Assembly (NCBI RefSeq): GCF_017094505.1
Contig: NZ_CP064787.1
Span: forward strand, 186,001-250,000
From: Halapricum desulfuricans
Lineage (GTDB): Archaea > Halobacteriota > Halobacteria > Halobacteriales > Haloarculaceae
Length of the DNA: 64,000 nucleotides
Reading direction: 5' to 3'
The notes beneath the pieces are model-generated. The model was not told the DNA's origin and did not search any database. It saw nothing but the letters and a program-made list of their open reading frames with translations. The position numbers and the translations under genes are program-made. Below are positions 16,534 through 25,037 of this stretch, one piece after another. How positions within the stretch are numbered: position 1 is the stretch's first letter; each line of letters begins with the position of its first letter.

Positions 16534-17592
16534 GTGCGCGTCCTGAACTACCTCGAGTTGGAGGACCGGCTCGACCGCAGCGGGATCAGCACCTCCGTCG
16601 CCCACCAGCGGGCCGCCCTCTCGCGTGCCGACGCCGACGTGAGCTACGTCACTACGCCATGGTACGACGGCGACATGGTGCTGGCCGGGCTCAACCGCCT
16701 CGTCGACGGCCGGGGGATGACCGACTTCGACGTCGCCCACTGCAACATGATCGGCCCGGGGAGCGCGTTCGTCGCCCGGCAGGCCAGAAAGCACGACGTG
16801 CCCCTGGTATTGCACGCTCACGTGACCAGCGAGGACTTCGCCGAGAGCTTCCGCGGGTCGAACCTCCTCGCTCGCCCGCTCCGTCGGTATCTCCGGTGGT
16901 TCTACTCGCAGGCCGATCTGGTGCTCTGTCCCAGCGAGTACACCCGCCGGACCCTCGAAGCCTATCCGATCGACGCGCCGATCCGCTCGATCACCAACGG
17001 GATCGACCTCGACTCGATGACCGGCTACGAGCAGTTCCGTGACGAGTATCGCGAGCGGTACGACCTCGAGGGAATGGTCGTGTTCGCAGTGGGGAGCGTC
17101 TTCGAGCGCAAGGGCCTGACGACTTTCTGTGAAGTCGCCCAGCGCACCGACTACGATTTCGCCTGGTTCGGCGAATACGACGGGGGACTGCTGGGTTCCC
17201 GGACGGTCCGCAAGTGGACGAAGAACCCGCCCGAGAACGTCACGTTCACCGGCTGGATCGAGGACAAGCGCGGCGCGTTCGCCGCCGGGGACGTCTTCCT
17301 GTTCCCCTCGAAAGTCGAGAACCAGGGGCTGGTCGTCCTCGAGGCGATGGCCGCCGGCAAGGCGGTCGTCCTCCGGGACATTCCGGTCTTCCGGGAGTAC
17401 TACGAGGACGGCCACGACTGCCTGCTGTGTTCGACCCGAGAGGAGTTCGAAGACGCCCTCCGGCGGCTCGAGGCGAACCCGGACCTGCGCGAGCGCCTCG
17501 GCGAGAACGCCAGAGAGACGGCCAGGGAACACAGCCTCGACCGCGTCGCCGAGGAACTGGTCGACGCCTACGAGGAAGTCACAACACATTAA
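16534..17592 (+). CDS. GT4-family glycosyltransferase (first of two)
   Basis: A 352-residue GT-B glycosyltransferase. The N-terminal acceptor domain has HAHVTSEDFAESFRG and VLCPSEYTRRTLEA. The C-terminal donor domain has VFAVGSVFERKGL, VTFTGWIEDKRGAF and the E-x7-E region FPSKVENQGLVVLEAMAAGK. The GTG at 16534 (MRVLNYLELEDRLDRSG) begins the family N-terminus; upstream in-frame sequence belongs to the divergent rnp4. Probably transfers a hexose from a nucleotide sugar to a lipid or glycan at the membrane; the acceptor is unknown. Spaced 26 bp from the second glycosyltransferase, so likely co-transcribed. Confidence 0.9.
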   Translation: MRVLNYLELEDRLDRSGISTSVAHQRAALSRADADVSYVTTPWYDGDMVLAGLNRLVDGRGMTDFDVAHCNMIGPGSAFVARQARKHDVPLVLHAHVTSEDFAESFRGSNLLARPLRRYLRWFYSQADLVLCPSEYTRRTLEAYPIDAPIRSITNGIDLDSMTGYEQFRDEYRERYDLEGMVVFAVGSVFERKGLTTFCEVAQRTDYDFAWFGEYDGGLLGSRTVRKWTKNPPENVTFTGWIEDKRGAFAAGDVFLFPSKVENQGLVVLEAMAAGKAVVLRDIPVFREYYEDGHDCLLCSTREEFEDALRRLEANPDLRERLGENARETAREHSLDRVAEELVDAYEEVTTH

Positions 17593-17618
17593 TCGCCGGT
17601 CGTGCAATCGAGAGTCGA

Positions 17619-18725
17619 ATGGGCACCCCGACCGTCGCCGCGTTCACCGATACGTACCTGCCGACGGTGAACGGCGTCACCTACACCGTCAAGTCCTGGC
17701 GCGAGAGCTGGGAGTCTCGCGGGGGCACGATGGAACTGGTCTACCCCGAGGCCGACGAACACGATCCCGGGCCCGGCGAGTACCCCGTTCGAAGCGTTCG
17801 CTTCCCGTTTTACGAGGGGTTTCGCGTCGGCGCGCCGCAGGTTCCCGACGCCGTCACCGACGCCGACGTGGTTCACGCCCACACCCCCTTCGGCGTCGGG
17901 TTGAGCGGCCTTCGACTCGCTCGTTCGAACGATCTGCCGCTCGTCGCGTCCTATCACACGCCGACCAGCGAGTACGCCGAGTACGTCGCGTTCAACGGCA
18001 CGATCGAACGGACTGTCCGGCGGTGTGCCCGCTCCTACGAGCGGTGGTTTTTCGGCCACGCCGACCTGGTTATCGCGCCGAGCGAGCGAGCGCGTGACCA
18101 CATCCGCGAGGCGGTCGGTATCGACACCGAGGTCGCTGTGGTCCCCAACGGCGTCGATATCGACCGGTTCAAACCTGTCGACACCGACGACTTCCGCGAG
18201 CGCTACGACATCGACGACGGCCCCGTCGTCGGCTACACCGGCCGCCACGGCTACGAGAAGTGCCTCTCCGATATCCTCGCCGCGACCGACGGGATGGACG
18301 TGACGGTGCTGTTCGGGGGTGACGGGCCGGCCCGCGAGGACCTCGAAGCCCGCGCCGAACGGCTCGACGTCGACGTGCAGTTCCTGGGATTTCTCGACCG
18401 GGAGGAACTGCCCGCCTTTTACTCGACGCTCGACGTCTTCGCGTTCCCCAGTCCGGTCGAGACGCAGGGACTGGTCGCGCTCGAGGCCAACGCGTGCGGG
18501 ACGCCCGTCGTCGGCGTCGACACCGGTGCACTCTCGGACACCATCGTCGACGGCGAGACCGGCTATCGATATCCGCAGGGCGACATCGAGTCGTTTCGGG
18601 ACTCGCTCGAACGCGCACTACGGGAGCGCGACCGCCTCGGTCAGGCGTGTCTCGAGCGGCGCGAGCGACTCAGCGTCGAGCACTCCGTCGACCGCCTCGA
18701 GGACCTCTACAGGCGGAGCGTTTAG
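17619..18725 (+). CDS. GT4-family glycosyltransferase (second of two)
   Basis: A 368-residue GT-B enzyme starting MGTPTVAAFTDTYLPTVNGV, the typical N-terminus of diacylglycerol-type and mannosyl GT4 enzymes. It has ADVVHAHTPFGVG and VASYHTPTSEYAEYV in the acceptor half. The donor half has VPNGVDIDRFKP, VGYTGRHGYEKCL, VLFGGDGPAREDLE and FAFPSPVETQGLVALEANAC. By family analogy it may make a glycolipid such as a glycosyl archaeol, but no substrate is shown. It forms a pair with the gene before it. Confidence 0.9.
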   Translation: MGTPTVAAFTDTYLPTVNGVTYTVKSWRESWESRGGTMELVYPEADEHDPGPGEYPVRSVRFPFYEGFRVGAPQVPDAVTDADVVHAHTPFGVGLSGLRLARSNDLPLVASYHTPTSEYAEYVAFNGTIERTVRRCARSYERWFFGHADLVIAPSERARDHIREAVGIDTEVAVVPNGVDIDRFKPVDTDDFRERYDIDDGPVVGYTGRHGYEKCLSDILAATDGMDVTVLFGGDGPAREDLEARAERLDVDVQFLGFLDREELPAFYSTLDVFAFPSPVETQGLVALEANACGTPVVGVDTGALSDTIVDGETGYRYPQGDIESFRDSLERALRERDRLGQACLERRERLSVEHSVDRLEDLYRRSV

Positions 18726-18792
18726 CTGCTAGCGGGCGGCACGACCCCGTCCTCGCGGCGTCGCCGAAGGTAGCGAGCCGGCAGACGGCAGT

Positions 18793-19788
18793 TCACCGTT
18801 CGAACTCCGTCGGTTCCGACTTCGGGGCCGGCCGGTCGTGGACGAGCCGGTAGGCCCGGCGGTAGGCCTGTAGTTTCCAGACGAGTACGAGCCCGAACAC
18901 GCCGTCGAAGACGACGACGAACAGGACGAACCCGCCGAACCAGCCGACCCCTGTCACGATCGCGAAAAACTCCGGGACGAACTGCGCGAGCGTGTTGTAC
19001 CCGCCGTGGATGACAGACGCGATGAGCAGCCCCTTGATCACGATCGGGCCGGCGTTCTCGGGGTTGAACTTCGCCAGCCCGAGGTAGTAGCCCGCGATGG
19101 CCGAGTAGATGACGTGGCCGGGCCCGGCCAGCGCACGGACGACTGAGGTCCCGCCACCGATGGCGAACTGGTTTGCGCCGGCCGCGGCGACGTTCTGGGT
19201 GATATACAGGGCGTTCTCGATGGTCGCAAAGCCGAGTCCCGCGGCCGCGCCGTACACCGCGCCGTCGATCACGGCGTCGAAGCGGTCGTCGCGGAACGGA
19301 TACAGCCGGACGGCGAGTAACTTGACTCCCTCTTCGACGGGGCCGACGACCAGGAAGAAAAAGGCCGCGAGCCCGAGGTCGATCCCGGCTTCGAGGAACA
19401 CGGCCGGGACCGCCGCGTTGAGTATGCCGGCGAACCCGGCGACGAGCACGCCGAGCAGGAACGTGCCGACCAGCAGCGACAGCGGTTCCTGTGTCGTCAC
19501 GTCCGCGTGCCAGACGAACGCGGCGAGTCCGAGCGCCGGCACGGCAGAAAGCGCCGTCAGCACGCCGATCCAGGGGTCGGCCAGTCCGCCGAGCGTCCCG
19601 AGGGCGATCTCTGCCAGCAGGATGAACAGCGCGAGCAGGACGACGAACGCCCGCGTCGCGATCAGCAACGCCTGATAGATGAACACGGCGACGGCGTCCA
19701 GAACCGTGCGCTGGTCCCACTCAGCGATGTCGTGGAGGTCGAGCGAGCCGTCGTTGCGCGCCTGTACCGGATCCCGACGACTGTCCAT
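18793..19788 (-). CDS. PrsW-family intramembrane protease
   Basis: A 331-residue protein with about eight membrane helices. The diagnostic glutamate pair is in FFLVVGPVEEGVKLLAVRLY and later conserved blocks are FDAVIDGAVYGAAAGLGFAT and VIHGGYNTLAQFVPEF. These match the PrsW/Rce1-like (CPBP-related) metalloprotease fold. Family role: intramembrane cleavage of membrane-bound regulators. The N-terminal ~30 residues are hydrophilic (DSRRDPVQARNDGSLD). Substrate unknown. It is convergent with the glycosyltransferase pair. Confidence 0.88.
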   Translation of the reverse strand: MDSRRDPVQARNDGSLDLHDIAEWDQRTVLDAVAVFIYQALLIATRAFVVLLALFILLAEIALGTLGGLADPWIGVLTALSAVPALGLAAFVWHADVTTQEPLSLLVGTFLLGVLVAGFAGILNAAVPAVFLEAGIDLGLAAFFFLVVGPVEEGVKLLAVRLYPFRDDRFDAVIDGAVYGAAAGLGFATIENALYITQNVAAAGANQFAIGGGTSVVRALAGPGHVIYSAIAGYYLGLAKFNPENAGPIVIKGLLIASVIHGGYNTLAQFVPEFFAIVTGVGWFGGFVLFVVVFDGVFGLVLVWKLQAYRRAYRLVHDRPAPKSEPTEFER

Positions 19789-19993
19789 ATCGGGTCCTCG
19801 AACTCCCAGTACCTAATATTCCCGGCGGACGGAACTGCGGGCTCGACGCGCTGGGACGGACTCGAAACTGCTGCCGACGCGCTCGGACAGATCGGGACCG
19901 CGGTCCCGACACGACCAGGGCGACCAGCACTGTCGTCTCGGTGCGTTCGGACGGAACGAGGGGTTTTTCGCGGTCGGTCGGTTATCACCGGTG

Positions 19994-20572
19994 ATGAGTC
20001 TCACAGCCGGTGTCGTCGCCGTTCAGGGCGACGTCAGCGAACACGCCGCGGCGATCGAGTCGGCGGCCGCCGCCCACGGCGAGTCCGCCGAGGTCGTCGA
20101 GATTCGCGAGTCGGGGATCGTCCCCGAATGTGACCTGCTTGCGATCCCGGGCGGCGAATCGACGACGATCTCGCGGTTGCTCGCCCGCGAGGGGATCGAC
20201 GAGGAGGTCAAAGCCCACGTCGCCGACGGCAAGCCCCTGCTGGCGACCTGTGCGGGCCTGATCGTCGCCTCGAGCGACGCCAACGACGACCGCGTCGAGA
20301 CGCTGGATCTGCTGGACGTGAGCGTCCAGCGCAACGCCTTCGGCCGCCAGAAGGACAGTTTCGAGGCCGACCTCGACGTCGACGGTCTCGACGAGCCGTT
20401 CCACGCCGTGTTCATCCGCGCGCCCGTCATCGACGAGGTCGGGGACGCCGAAGTGCTGGCCTCTTGGGACGGCCGCCCCGTGGCAGTCCGGGACGGGCCG
20501 GTCCTCGGGACCTCGTTCCATCCCGAGCTCACGGGCGACTCGCGGGTTCACGATCTGGCCTTTTTCGAGTGA
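19994..20572 (+). CDS. pdxT: Pyridoxal 5'-phosphate synthase glutaminase subunit
   Basis: A 192-residue class I glutamine amidotransferase that supplies ammonia to PdxS for PLP synthesis. Visible hallmarks are AGVVAVQGDVSEH, the oxyanion block IPGGESTTISRLL, nucleophile Cys86 in LLATCAGLIVAS and the His/Glu dyad in TSFHPELTGD. The ATG at 19994 is preferred over the adjacent GTG. pdxS is not in the window. hisE follows 63 bp downstream on the same strand. Confidence 0.95.
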   Translation: MSLTAGVVAVQGDVSEHAAAIESAAAAHGESAEVVEIRESGIVPECDLLAIPGGESTTISRLLAREGIDEEVKAHVADGKPLLATCAGLIVASSDANDDRVETLDLLDVSVQRNAFGRQKDSFEADLDVDGLDEPFHAVFIRAPVIDEVGDAEVLASWDGRPVAVRDGPVLGTSFHPELTGDSRVHDLAFFE

Positions 20573-20635
20573 GCGTGACCTTCGCGGTCACCGTCGAGTA
20601 GCGACCTTTTTCTCTCCGGCCCGTCAGGCTAGCCC

Positions 20636-20926
20636 ATGGCCGAGGCTGACGTGCTCGACGAGGTGTTCGAAGTCATCGAGGACCGCAAGGAGACCCTGCC
20701 CGAGGACTCCTACACTGCGTCGCTGTTCACCCACGAGAAAGGCGAGAACGCCGTGCTGGAGAAACTGGGCGAGGAGATGACCGAACTCGTGCTGGCCGCC
20801 AAAGACGACGAGCGCGAGGAGATCGCCCACGAGGCGGCCGACATCGTCTATCACATGCTGGTGTTGCTCTCGATGAAGGACATGGACCTTGCCGACCTCC
20901 GATCGGAACTGGAAGACCGCCGGTAG
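20636..20926 (+). CDS. hisE: Phosphoribosyl-ATP pyrophosphohydrolase
   Basis: A 96-residue all-alpha NTP pyrophosphohydrolase that converts PR-ATP to PR-AMP, the second step of histidine biosynthesis. Motifs: LPEDSYTASLFTHEKGENAV, the metal-binding EKLGEEMTELVLAAKDD and EIAHEAADIVYHMLVLL. Stand-alone HisE (not fused to HisI), normal length. Other his genes are not nearby, as is common in haloarchaea. Confidence 0.95.
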   Translation: MAEADVLDEVFEVIEDRKETLPEDSYTASLFTHEKGENAVLEKLGEEMTELVLAAKDDEREEIAHEAADIVYHMLVLLSMKDMDLADLRSELEDRR

Positions 20927-20957
20927 GCCAGGGACGTTCCTGCTGGCCCACGTCGAT

Positions 20958-21374
20958 TCACGTTGATGCGATCAGTCGTCGATGTTCCGGTTTCATACAC
21001 CGGTCCTGGACGACACGCAGGCCGGCCGCTTCTGCCCGGGCAACGGCTTCGTCGTCGTGAATACCGAGCTGGAGCCAGACGGCCTTGAGGTCGTCACGGG
21101 CGAGGGCTTCGTCGACGATCCCGGCGACTTCGGAGCTCGGTCGGAACACGTCCACGATGTCGATCTCTTCCTCAACGTCGGCGAGCGAATCGTAGGCGGG
21201 CCGTCCAAGAACCTCGTCTGCGGTGGGATTGACTGGAATGATCTCGTAGCCCTGCGCCTGGAGGTATTTCGGGATCTCGTGGGCGTCCTTCCCGGGCGTC
21301 GACGAACACCCGACGACAGCGACCGTGTTATATCCCAGTATATTTCGGATCTCCGCGTCCGTCTCGACGGGCAT
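20958..21374 (-). CDS. CoA-binding (YccU-like) domain protein
   Basis: A 138-residue single Rossmann-fold domain. The family signature VAVVGCSSTPGKDAHEIPKY is at residues ~17-36, with GYEIIPVNPTADEVLGRPAY, IDIVDVFRPSSEVAGIVDEA and WLQLGIHDDEAVARAEAAGL. The C-terminus ends with the conserved VQDRCMKPEHRR. It corresponds to the CoA-binding domain of succinyl-CoA ligase-like proteins; the cellular role of stand-alone versions is unclear. Confidence 0.9.
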   Translation of the reverse strand: MPVETDAEIRNILGYNTVAVVGCSSTPGKDAHEIPKYLQAQGYEIIPVNPTADEVLGRPAYDSLADVEEEIDIVDVFRPSSEVAGIVDEALARDDLKAVWLQLGIHDDEAVARAEAAGLRVVQDRCMKPEHRRLIAST

Positions 21375-21526
21375 ACGATCTGTACGGCGTCACCTGCGAA
21401 AAGGTCGTCGTCGGTTCGGAGATCCGGCTGTGATTCTTGGACGCCTGTCGTGTTCGTTCCTGCTCTGAGCCCGCCAAGTCGATCAGGTACTTTTAACATC
21501 GGGTCTCGTGTACCACCCGGGCGACC

Positions 21527-22381
21527 ATGTTCGGGGTCTTCAGACGGCTGAAGATCGGGTTCGGTATGGCGCGCCGGAGCGGTCGCGTCCTGCGTGCGCA
21601 TCCGAACCTCCTGATACTGCCGTTGCTGGGTGGAATCGCGGGGATCGCGTTCGTCGCGACGCTGTTCGGCGCCCTGTACGCCGGCGGCGTCTACGACAGC
21701 GGCGGCGCGATGCTGTATGTCGCACTGTTCGTGATCTATCTCGTCGAGACGTTCGTCGCCTCCTTCTTCGCGGCGGCGCTGGTCGCGGCGACGCGAAGCG
21801 TGTTCCACGGCGACGAGCCGACCGTCGCCGGCGCGATGCGACAGGCCTGGGACCACAAGTGGCCGCTGCTGGTCTGGTCGGTCATCGCGGCGGTCGTCGG
21901 CGTGATCATCCAGGCGATCGAATCACAGGACAACATCGTCGCCGAGGTCCTCGCCGGGCTGTTCGCCGTCGCGTGGTCGGTGATGACGTATTTCGTCGTC
22001 CCGGTAATCGTCTTCGAGGACACCTCTGTGACTGGGATGTTCTCCGAGAGCGCGCGCACGTTCAAGGACACCTGGGGCGAGTCCATCGGCGCGATGGGCG
22101 CGATCAACCTCGTCACGTTCGCGCTCGTGCTGGTCGGCGCGTTGCTCGGCGTCGTCACTTTCTTCGTCGTCCCGTCGGGGATCGGCGTCGCCGCCGCGAT
22201 CGTCGTCGGACTCAGCGGGATCGTCCTCGGGCTGTTGATCGGCAAGTCCCTGACCGGCATCGCCAAGACCGCGCTGTACGTCTACGCGACAGAACAGACC
22301 GCACCCGAGTTCTTCGAGGACATGGACTTCTCCGGACTCGGCGGAGACCGCGGGTCGAGCAGTGTCGGCGGCCGGATCTAG
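21527..22381 (+). CDS. DUF6159 family membrane protein
   Basis: A 284-residue protein with six or so membrane helices. It begins MFGVFRRLKIGFGMARRS, then LLILPLLGGIAGIAFVATLF and a central loop block (SVFHGDEPTVAGAMRQAWDH). Later helices include VMTYFVVPVIVFEDTSVTGM and GIGVAAAIVVGLSGIVLGLL. The pattern matches what I recall as DUF6159. Function unknown. The C-terminal tail is short and polar. thiE follows 44 bp downstream. Confidence 0.8.
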   Translation: MFGVFRRLKIGFGMARRSGRVLRAHPNLLILPLLGGIAGIAFVATLFGALYAGGVYDSGGAMLYVALFVIYLVETFVASFFAAALVAATRSVFHGDEPTVAGAMRQAWDHKWPLLVWSVIAAVVGVIIQAIESQDNIVAEVLAGLFAVAWSVMTYFVVPVIVFEDTSVTGMFSESARTFKDTWGESIGAMGAINLVTFALVLVGALLGVVTFFVVPSGIGVAAAIVVGLSGIVLGLLIGKSLTGIAKTALYVYATEQTAPEFFEDMDFSGLGGDRGSSSVGGRI

Positions 22382-22425
22382 GTCCGATCGCAAGACCCAC
22401 TTCCGTCCCGCCAGTAGCACGGCCA

Positions 22426-23067
22426 ATGACCGACTGGGACGTGTATCTCGTCACGCAGGCCGGCAGTTCGGAGGGACGGGAAACGAGAGCGATCGTCCGC
22501 GAGGCGATCGAGGGCGGCGTCGACGTCGTCCAGTTGCGCGAGAAGGGCGTGCCCGCCCGTGACCGCTATCACCTCGGGCGCGAACTGCGCGCGCTGACGC
22601 GCGACGCCGGTGTGCCGCTGATCGTCAACGATCGCGTCGACATCGCGCAGGCGATCGACGCCGACGGCGTCCATCTGGGAGACGAGGACCTGCCGGTTCG
22701 GGTCGCGCGGGAGTTGCTGGGCGAGGAGGCGATCGTCGGCCGATCGGTGTCGTTCGTCGAGGACGCCCGCGAGGCCGAGCGCTTCGGCGCGGACTACCTG
22801 GGCGTCGGGGCGATCTACCCGACCGACTCGAAAGACGACATCGACGACGACGAGTACGCGATCGGGCTCGAGCGCCTCGAAGCGATCTGCGAGGCGGTCG
22901 ACATCCCGGTCGTCGGGATCGGCGGCGTCGACGCCGACAACGCCGGTGACGTCGCGGCGGCGGGTGCCGACGGCGTGGCGGTCATCTCTGCGATCACCGG
23001 GGCGGCCGATCCGGCGGCCGCGACGCGCGAGCTGGGTGAGGCTGTCCGCGCCGGACGATCGCCGTAA
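22426..23067 (+). CDS. thiE: Thiamine phosphate synthase
   Basis: A 213-residue TIM-barrel enzyme joining HMP-PP and thiazole phosphate to form thiamine phosphate. It has VDVVQLREKGVPARD near residue 30, LIVNDRVDIAQAIDADGVHL near residue 65, DYLGVGAIYPTDSKDD, and the phosphate-binding VVGIGGVDADNAGDVAAAGA and GVAVISAITGA at the C-terminus. Length is normal. It follows the DUF6159 gene closely, but no thiamine gene or riboswitch is adjacent. Confidence 0.95.
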   Translation: MTDWDVYLVTQAGSSEGRETRAIVREAIEGGVDVVQLREKGVPARDRYHLGRELRALTRDAGVPLIVNDRVDIAQAIDADGVHLGDEDLPVRVARELLGEEAIVGRSVSFVEDAREAERFGADYLGVGAIYPTDSKDDIDDDEYAIGLERLEAICEAVDIPVVGIGGVDADNAGDVAAAGADGVAVISAITGAADPAAATRELGEAVRAGRSP

Positions 23068-23099
23068 CGCACAAGCGGGCGGCCCCGAAACTGGGTCGT

Positions 23100-23942
23100 A
23101 TGGTCCGCATTCCGTTCGGGGTCCGCCAGCTCGATACGACGATCGACGGCGGTGCCCCGCCGGGGAGCGTCGTCCTGCTCTCGGGGGAGGCCGGGGCCGG
23201 CGCTCGCGAGTTCATGTACACCAGTCCGCTGATCACCGGGCTCGCGACGGCCGACCCGGAACTGTTCGACCTGTATTACGGCGATCTGCCGACGGCCGCT
23301 GAACTTCCTGAAGAGGTGCATTATATCTCGCTGACCGCGAGCGAAGCGCAGTTCCGCGAGGAGGCCAGCCGCGCCTTCGAGGCGGAACTGTTCGAGACGG
23401 GGATGGAGGCGGTCGAGTATCACGACCTCTCGACGACCTATTTCCACGTCAGCCCGGTCCCCCGGCAGTGGTACGCCGACCGGGCGCCCTCGATCAAGGA
23501 CATCCGGACGCGCGACGACCGCGAGGAACTGCTGACGGTCCTGGGCGACCTGCTGAGCGATCACGCCGCGAACAACCTGGTCGTGATCGACTCGCTGACT
23601 GACTTGATCACCGCTATCGGCGACCGCGCGGACATCGAGTGGGCCGACGTCACGTTCTTCCTGAAGGGACTGCAGAAGGCCGCCCACGACTGGGGCGGGC
23701 TCATTCTGACGTATCTCAATTTCGAGACGATCTCCGAGGAGCGCAACGGGCAACTCGTCGACGCCGCCGACGGGACGCTCACGTTCGAGTGGGCCAGCGG
23801 CGGCAGCACGCTCGCCCGGACGATGGTGGTCAAGCAGTTCCGCGGCGTGTTGAGTCAGCTCGAATCGGAGGACATCGTCCGCTTCGAGACGGAGTTCACC
23901 GACGCCGGCTTCGACATCAGCGACGTCCGGAAGATCCGTTGA
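23100..23942 (+). CDS. KaiC/RadA-like ATPase-fold protein with degenerate Walker A
   Basis: A 280-residue RecA-superfamily protein of the haloarchaeal HTR-like/KaiC-like type. The N-terminus (IPFGVRQLDTTIDGGAPPGS) is KaiC-like. The P-loop position reads LLSGEAGAGAREFMY, so the invariant lysine and following Ser/Thr are replaced by Ala and Arg. A Walker B-like VVIDSLTDLI is retained near residue 165. The C-terminal block VKQFRGVLSQLESEDIVRFE is typical. It may bind nucleotide weakly or act as a scaffold. It precedes the coiled-coil/zinc gene pair by about 100 bp on the same strand. Confidence 0.8.
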   Translation: MVRIPFGVRQLDTTIDGGAPPGSVVLLSGEAGAGAREFMYTSPLITGLATADPELFDLYYGDLPTAAELPEEVHYISLTASEAQFREEASRAFEAELFETGMEAVEYHDLSTTYFHVSPVPRQWYADRAPSIKDIRTRDDREELLTVLGDLLSDHAANNLVVIDSLTDLITAIGDRADIEWADVTFFLKGLQKAAHDWGGLILTYLNFETISEERNGQLVDAADGTLTFEWASGGSTLARTMVVKQFRGVLSQLESEDIVRFETEFTDAGFDISDVRKIR

Positions 23943-24044
23943 GCCCGTGCTGGCCTCGACAGCGGTGACGCCGGCACATCCGCCAGATTCGATCCTGAAA
24001 ATCCGTGGGGAACCCTTAACTACGCGCTACCCGATATCCGGGTG

Positions 24045-25037
24045 ATGGCGGGCGAGTCACAGGAGAGCACGGATCTGACGGTTTCGCTGCCGCCGGAACT
24101 GGAGTCGTGGCTCGACCAGCACGCCGCCGACCGGAATCTGGACCGCGAAACCGTTCTCGTCCAGTTGCTCGCGTCCTACCGTGAACTCGCCGAACACGAC
24201 AGCGAGGCGTTCGACGCCGAACTCCTCGAACCGGCAGTCAGATCCGTCGTCGCCGACCGGGTCCCCGACATCGCCGAGGCAGTCCAGTCACAGCTCGAGG
24301 ACGGCTCGCTCGACGACGCGAATCGGCTCGAAGCCCGGGTCGAGGACCTCGAAGCGGACTTTCAGGACAAGCTCGACGATGTCCGCCAGCGCGTCATCCA
24401 GGTCAAACGCGAGGCCGACGCGAAAGCGCCCGCCGATCACACCCACGACCGGCTGGACACGCTCGTCGATCGCCTCGACGCCGTCGAGTCCCGGATCGAG
24501 CGGGTCGACGGCGAACTCGACCGCGTCGAGACCCTCGAAGACGAACTCGAGGCGCTCGACGACTCCCGGGCGGAGCTCGACCGGCTAGACGAGCTGGAGA
24601 CCGAACTCGACGGCGTCGAATCGCAGCTCGCCGAACTGCGGGGACACCTCGAGGACACCGCCGCGAGCGACGACGTGGCCGCGCTGGCCGAAGACCTCGA
24701 GGACGCCCGCGAGAAGCTCCGGACGGTCGCCTGGGTCGTCCGGGACCTCCGCGAGAGCGGCGGCGGCAGAACGACCGTCGACGCGATCAAACGCGAGGCG
24801 GCCGAACGCGACGTCCGTCGCGCCCGGTGTGAGAACTGCGGCGAGGGCGTCGAGATCGGGCTGTTGACCGAGCCGTCCTGTCCGCACTGCTCGGCCGCGC
24901 TCGACGGGTTCGAGCCCTCGAGTCGGATCTTCGGGCTCGGCAGCGCCACGCTCACTACCGCCTCGGGGATCGGTTCCGGAGCCGACGAGACGGGCGACGC
25001 CGTCGACGGCATCGACACCGGAGGTGAGCAGCCGTGA
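24045..25037 (+). CDS. RHH-like / coiled-coil / zinc-ribbon protein
   Basis: A 330-residue protein in three parts. Residues ~8-50 (STDLTVSLPPELESWLDQHA) resemble a ribbon-helix-helix (CopG-like) start. Residues ~85-240 are a long coiled coil with regular Leu/Val heptads (RIERVDGELDRVETLEDELE). Residues ~262-290 carry CENCGEGVEIGLLTEPSCPH, a four-Cys zinc ribbon. The C-terminal tail is Gly/Asp-rich. It could be a DNA-binding or structural protein; function unknown. The GTGA at 25034-25037 couples it to the next gene. The ATG at 24045 is preferred over an adjacent GTG. Confidence 0.7.
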   Translation: MAGESQESTDLTVSLPPELESWLDQHAADRNLDRETVLVQLLASYRELAEHDSEAFDAELLEPAVRSVVADRVPDIAEAVQSQLEDGSLDDANRLEARVEDLEADFQDKLDDVRQRVIQVKREADAKAPADHTHDRLDTLVDRLDAVESRIERVDGELDRVETLEDELEALDDSRAELDRLDELETELDGVESQLAELRGHLEDTAASDDVAALAEDLEDAREKLRTVAWVVRDLRESGGGRTTVDAIKREAAERDVRRARCENCGEGVEIGLLTEPSCPHCSAALDGFEPSSRIFGLGSATLTTASGIGSGADETGDAVDGIDTGGEQP

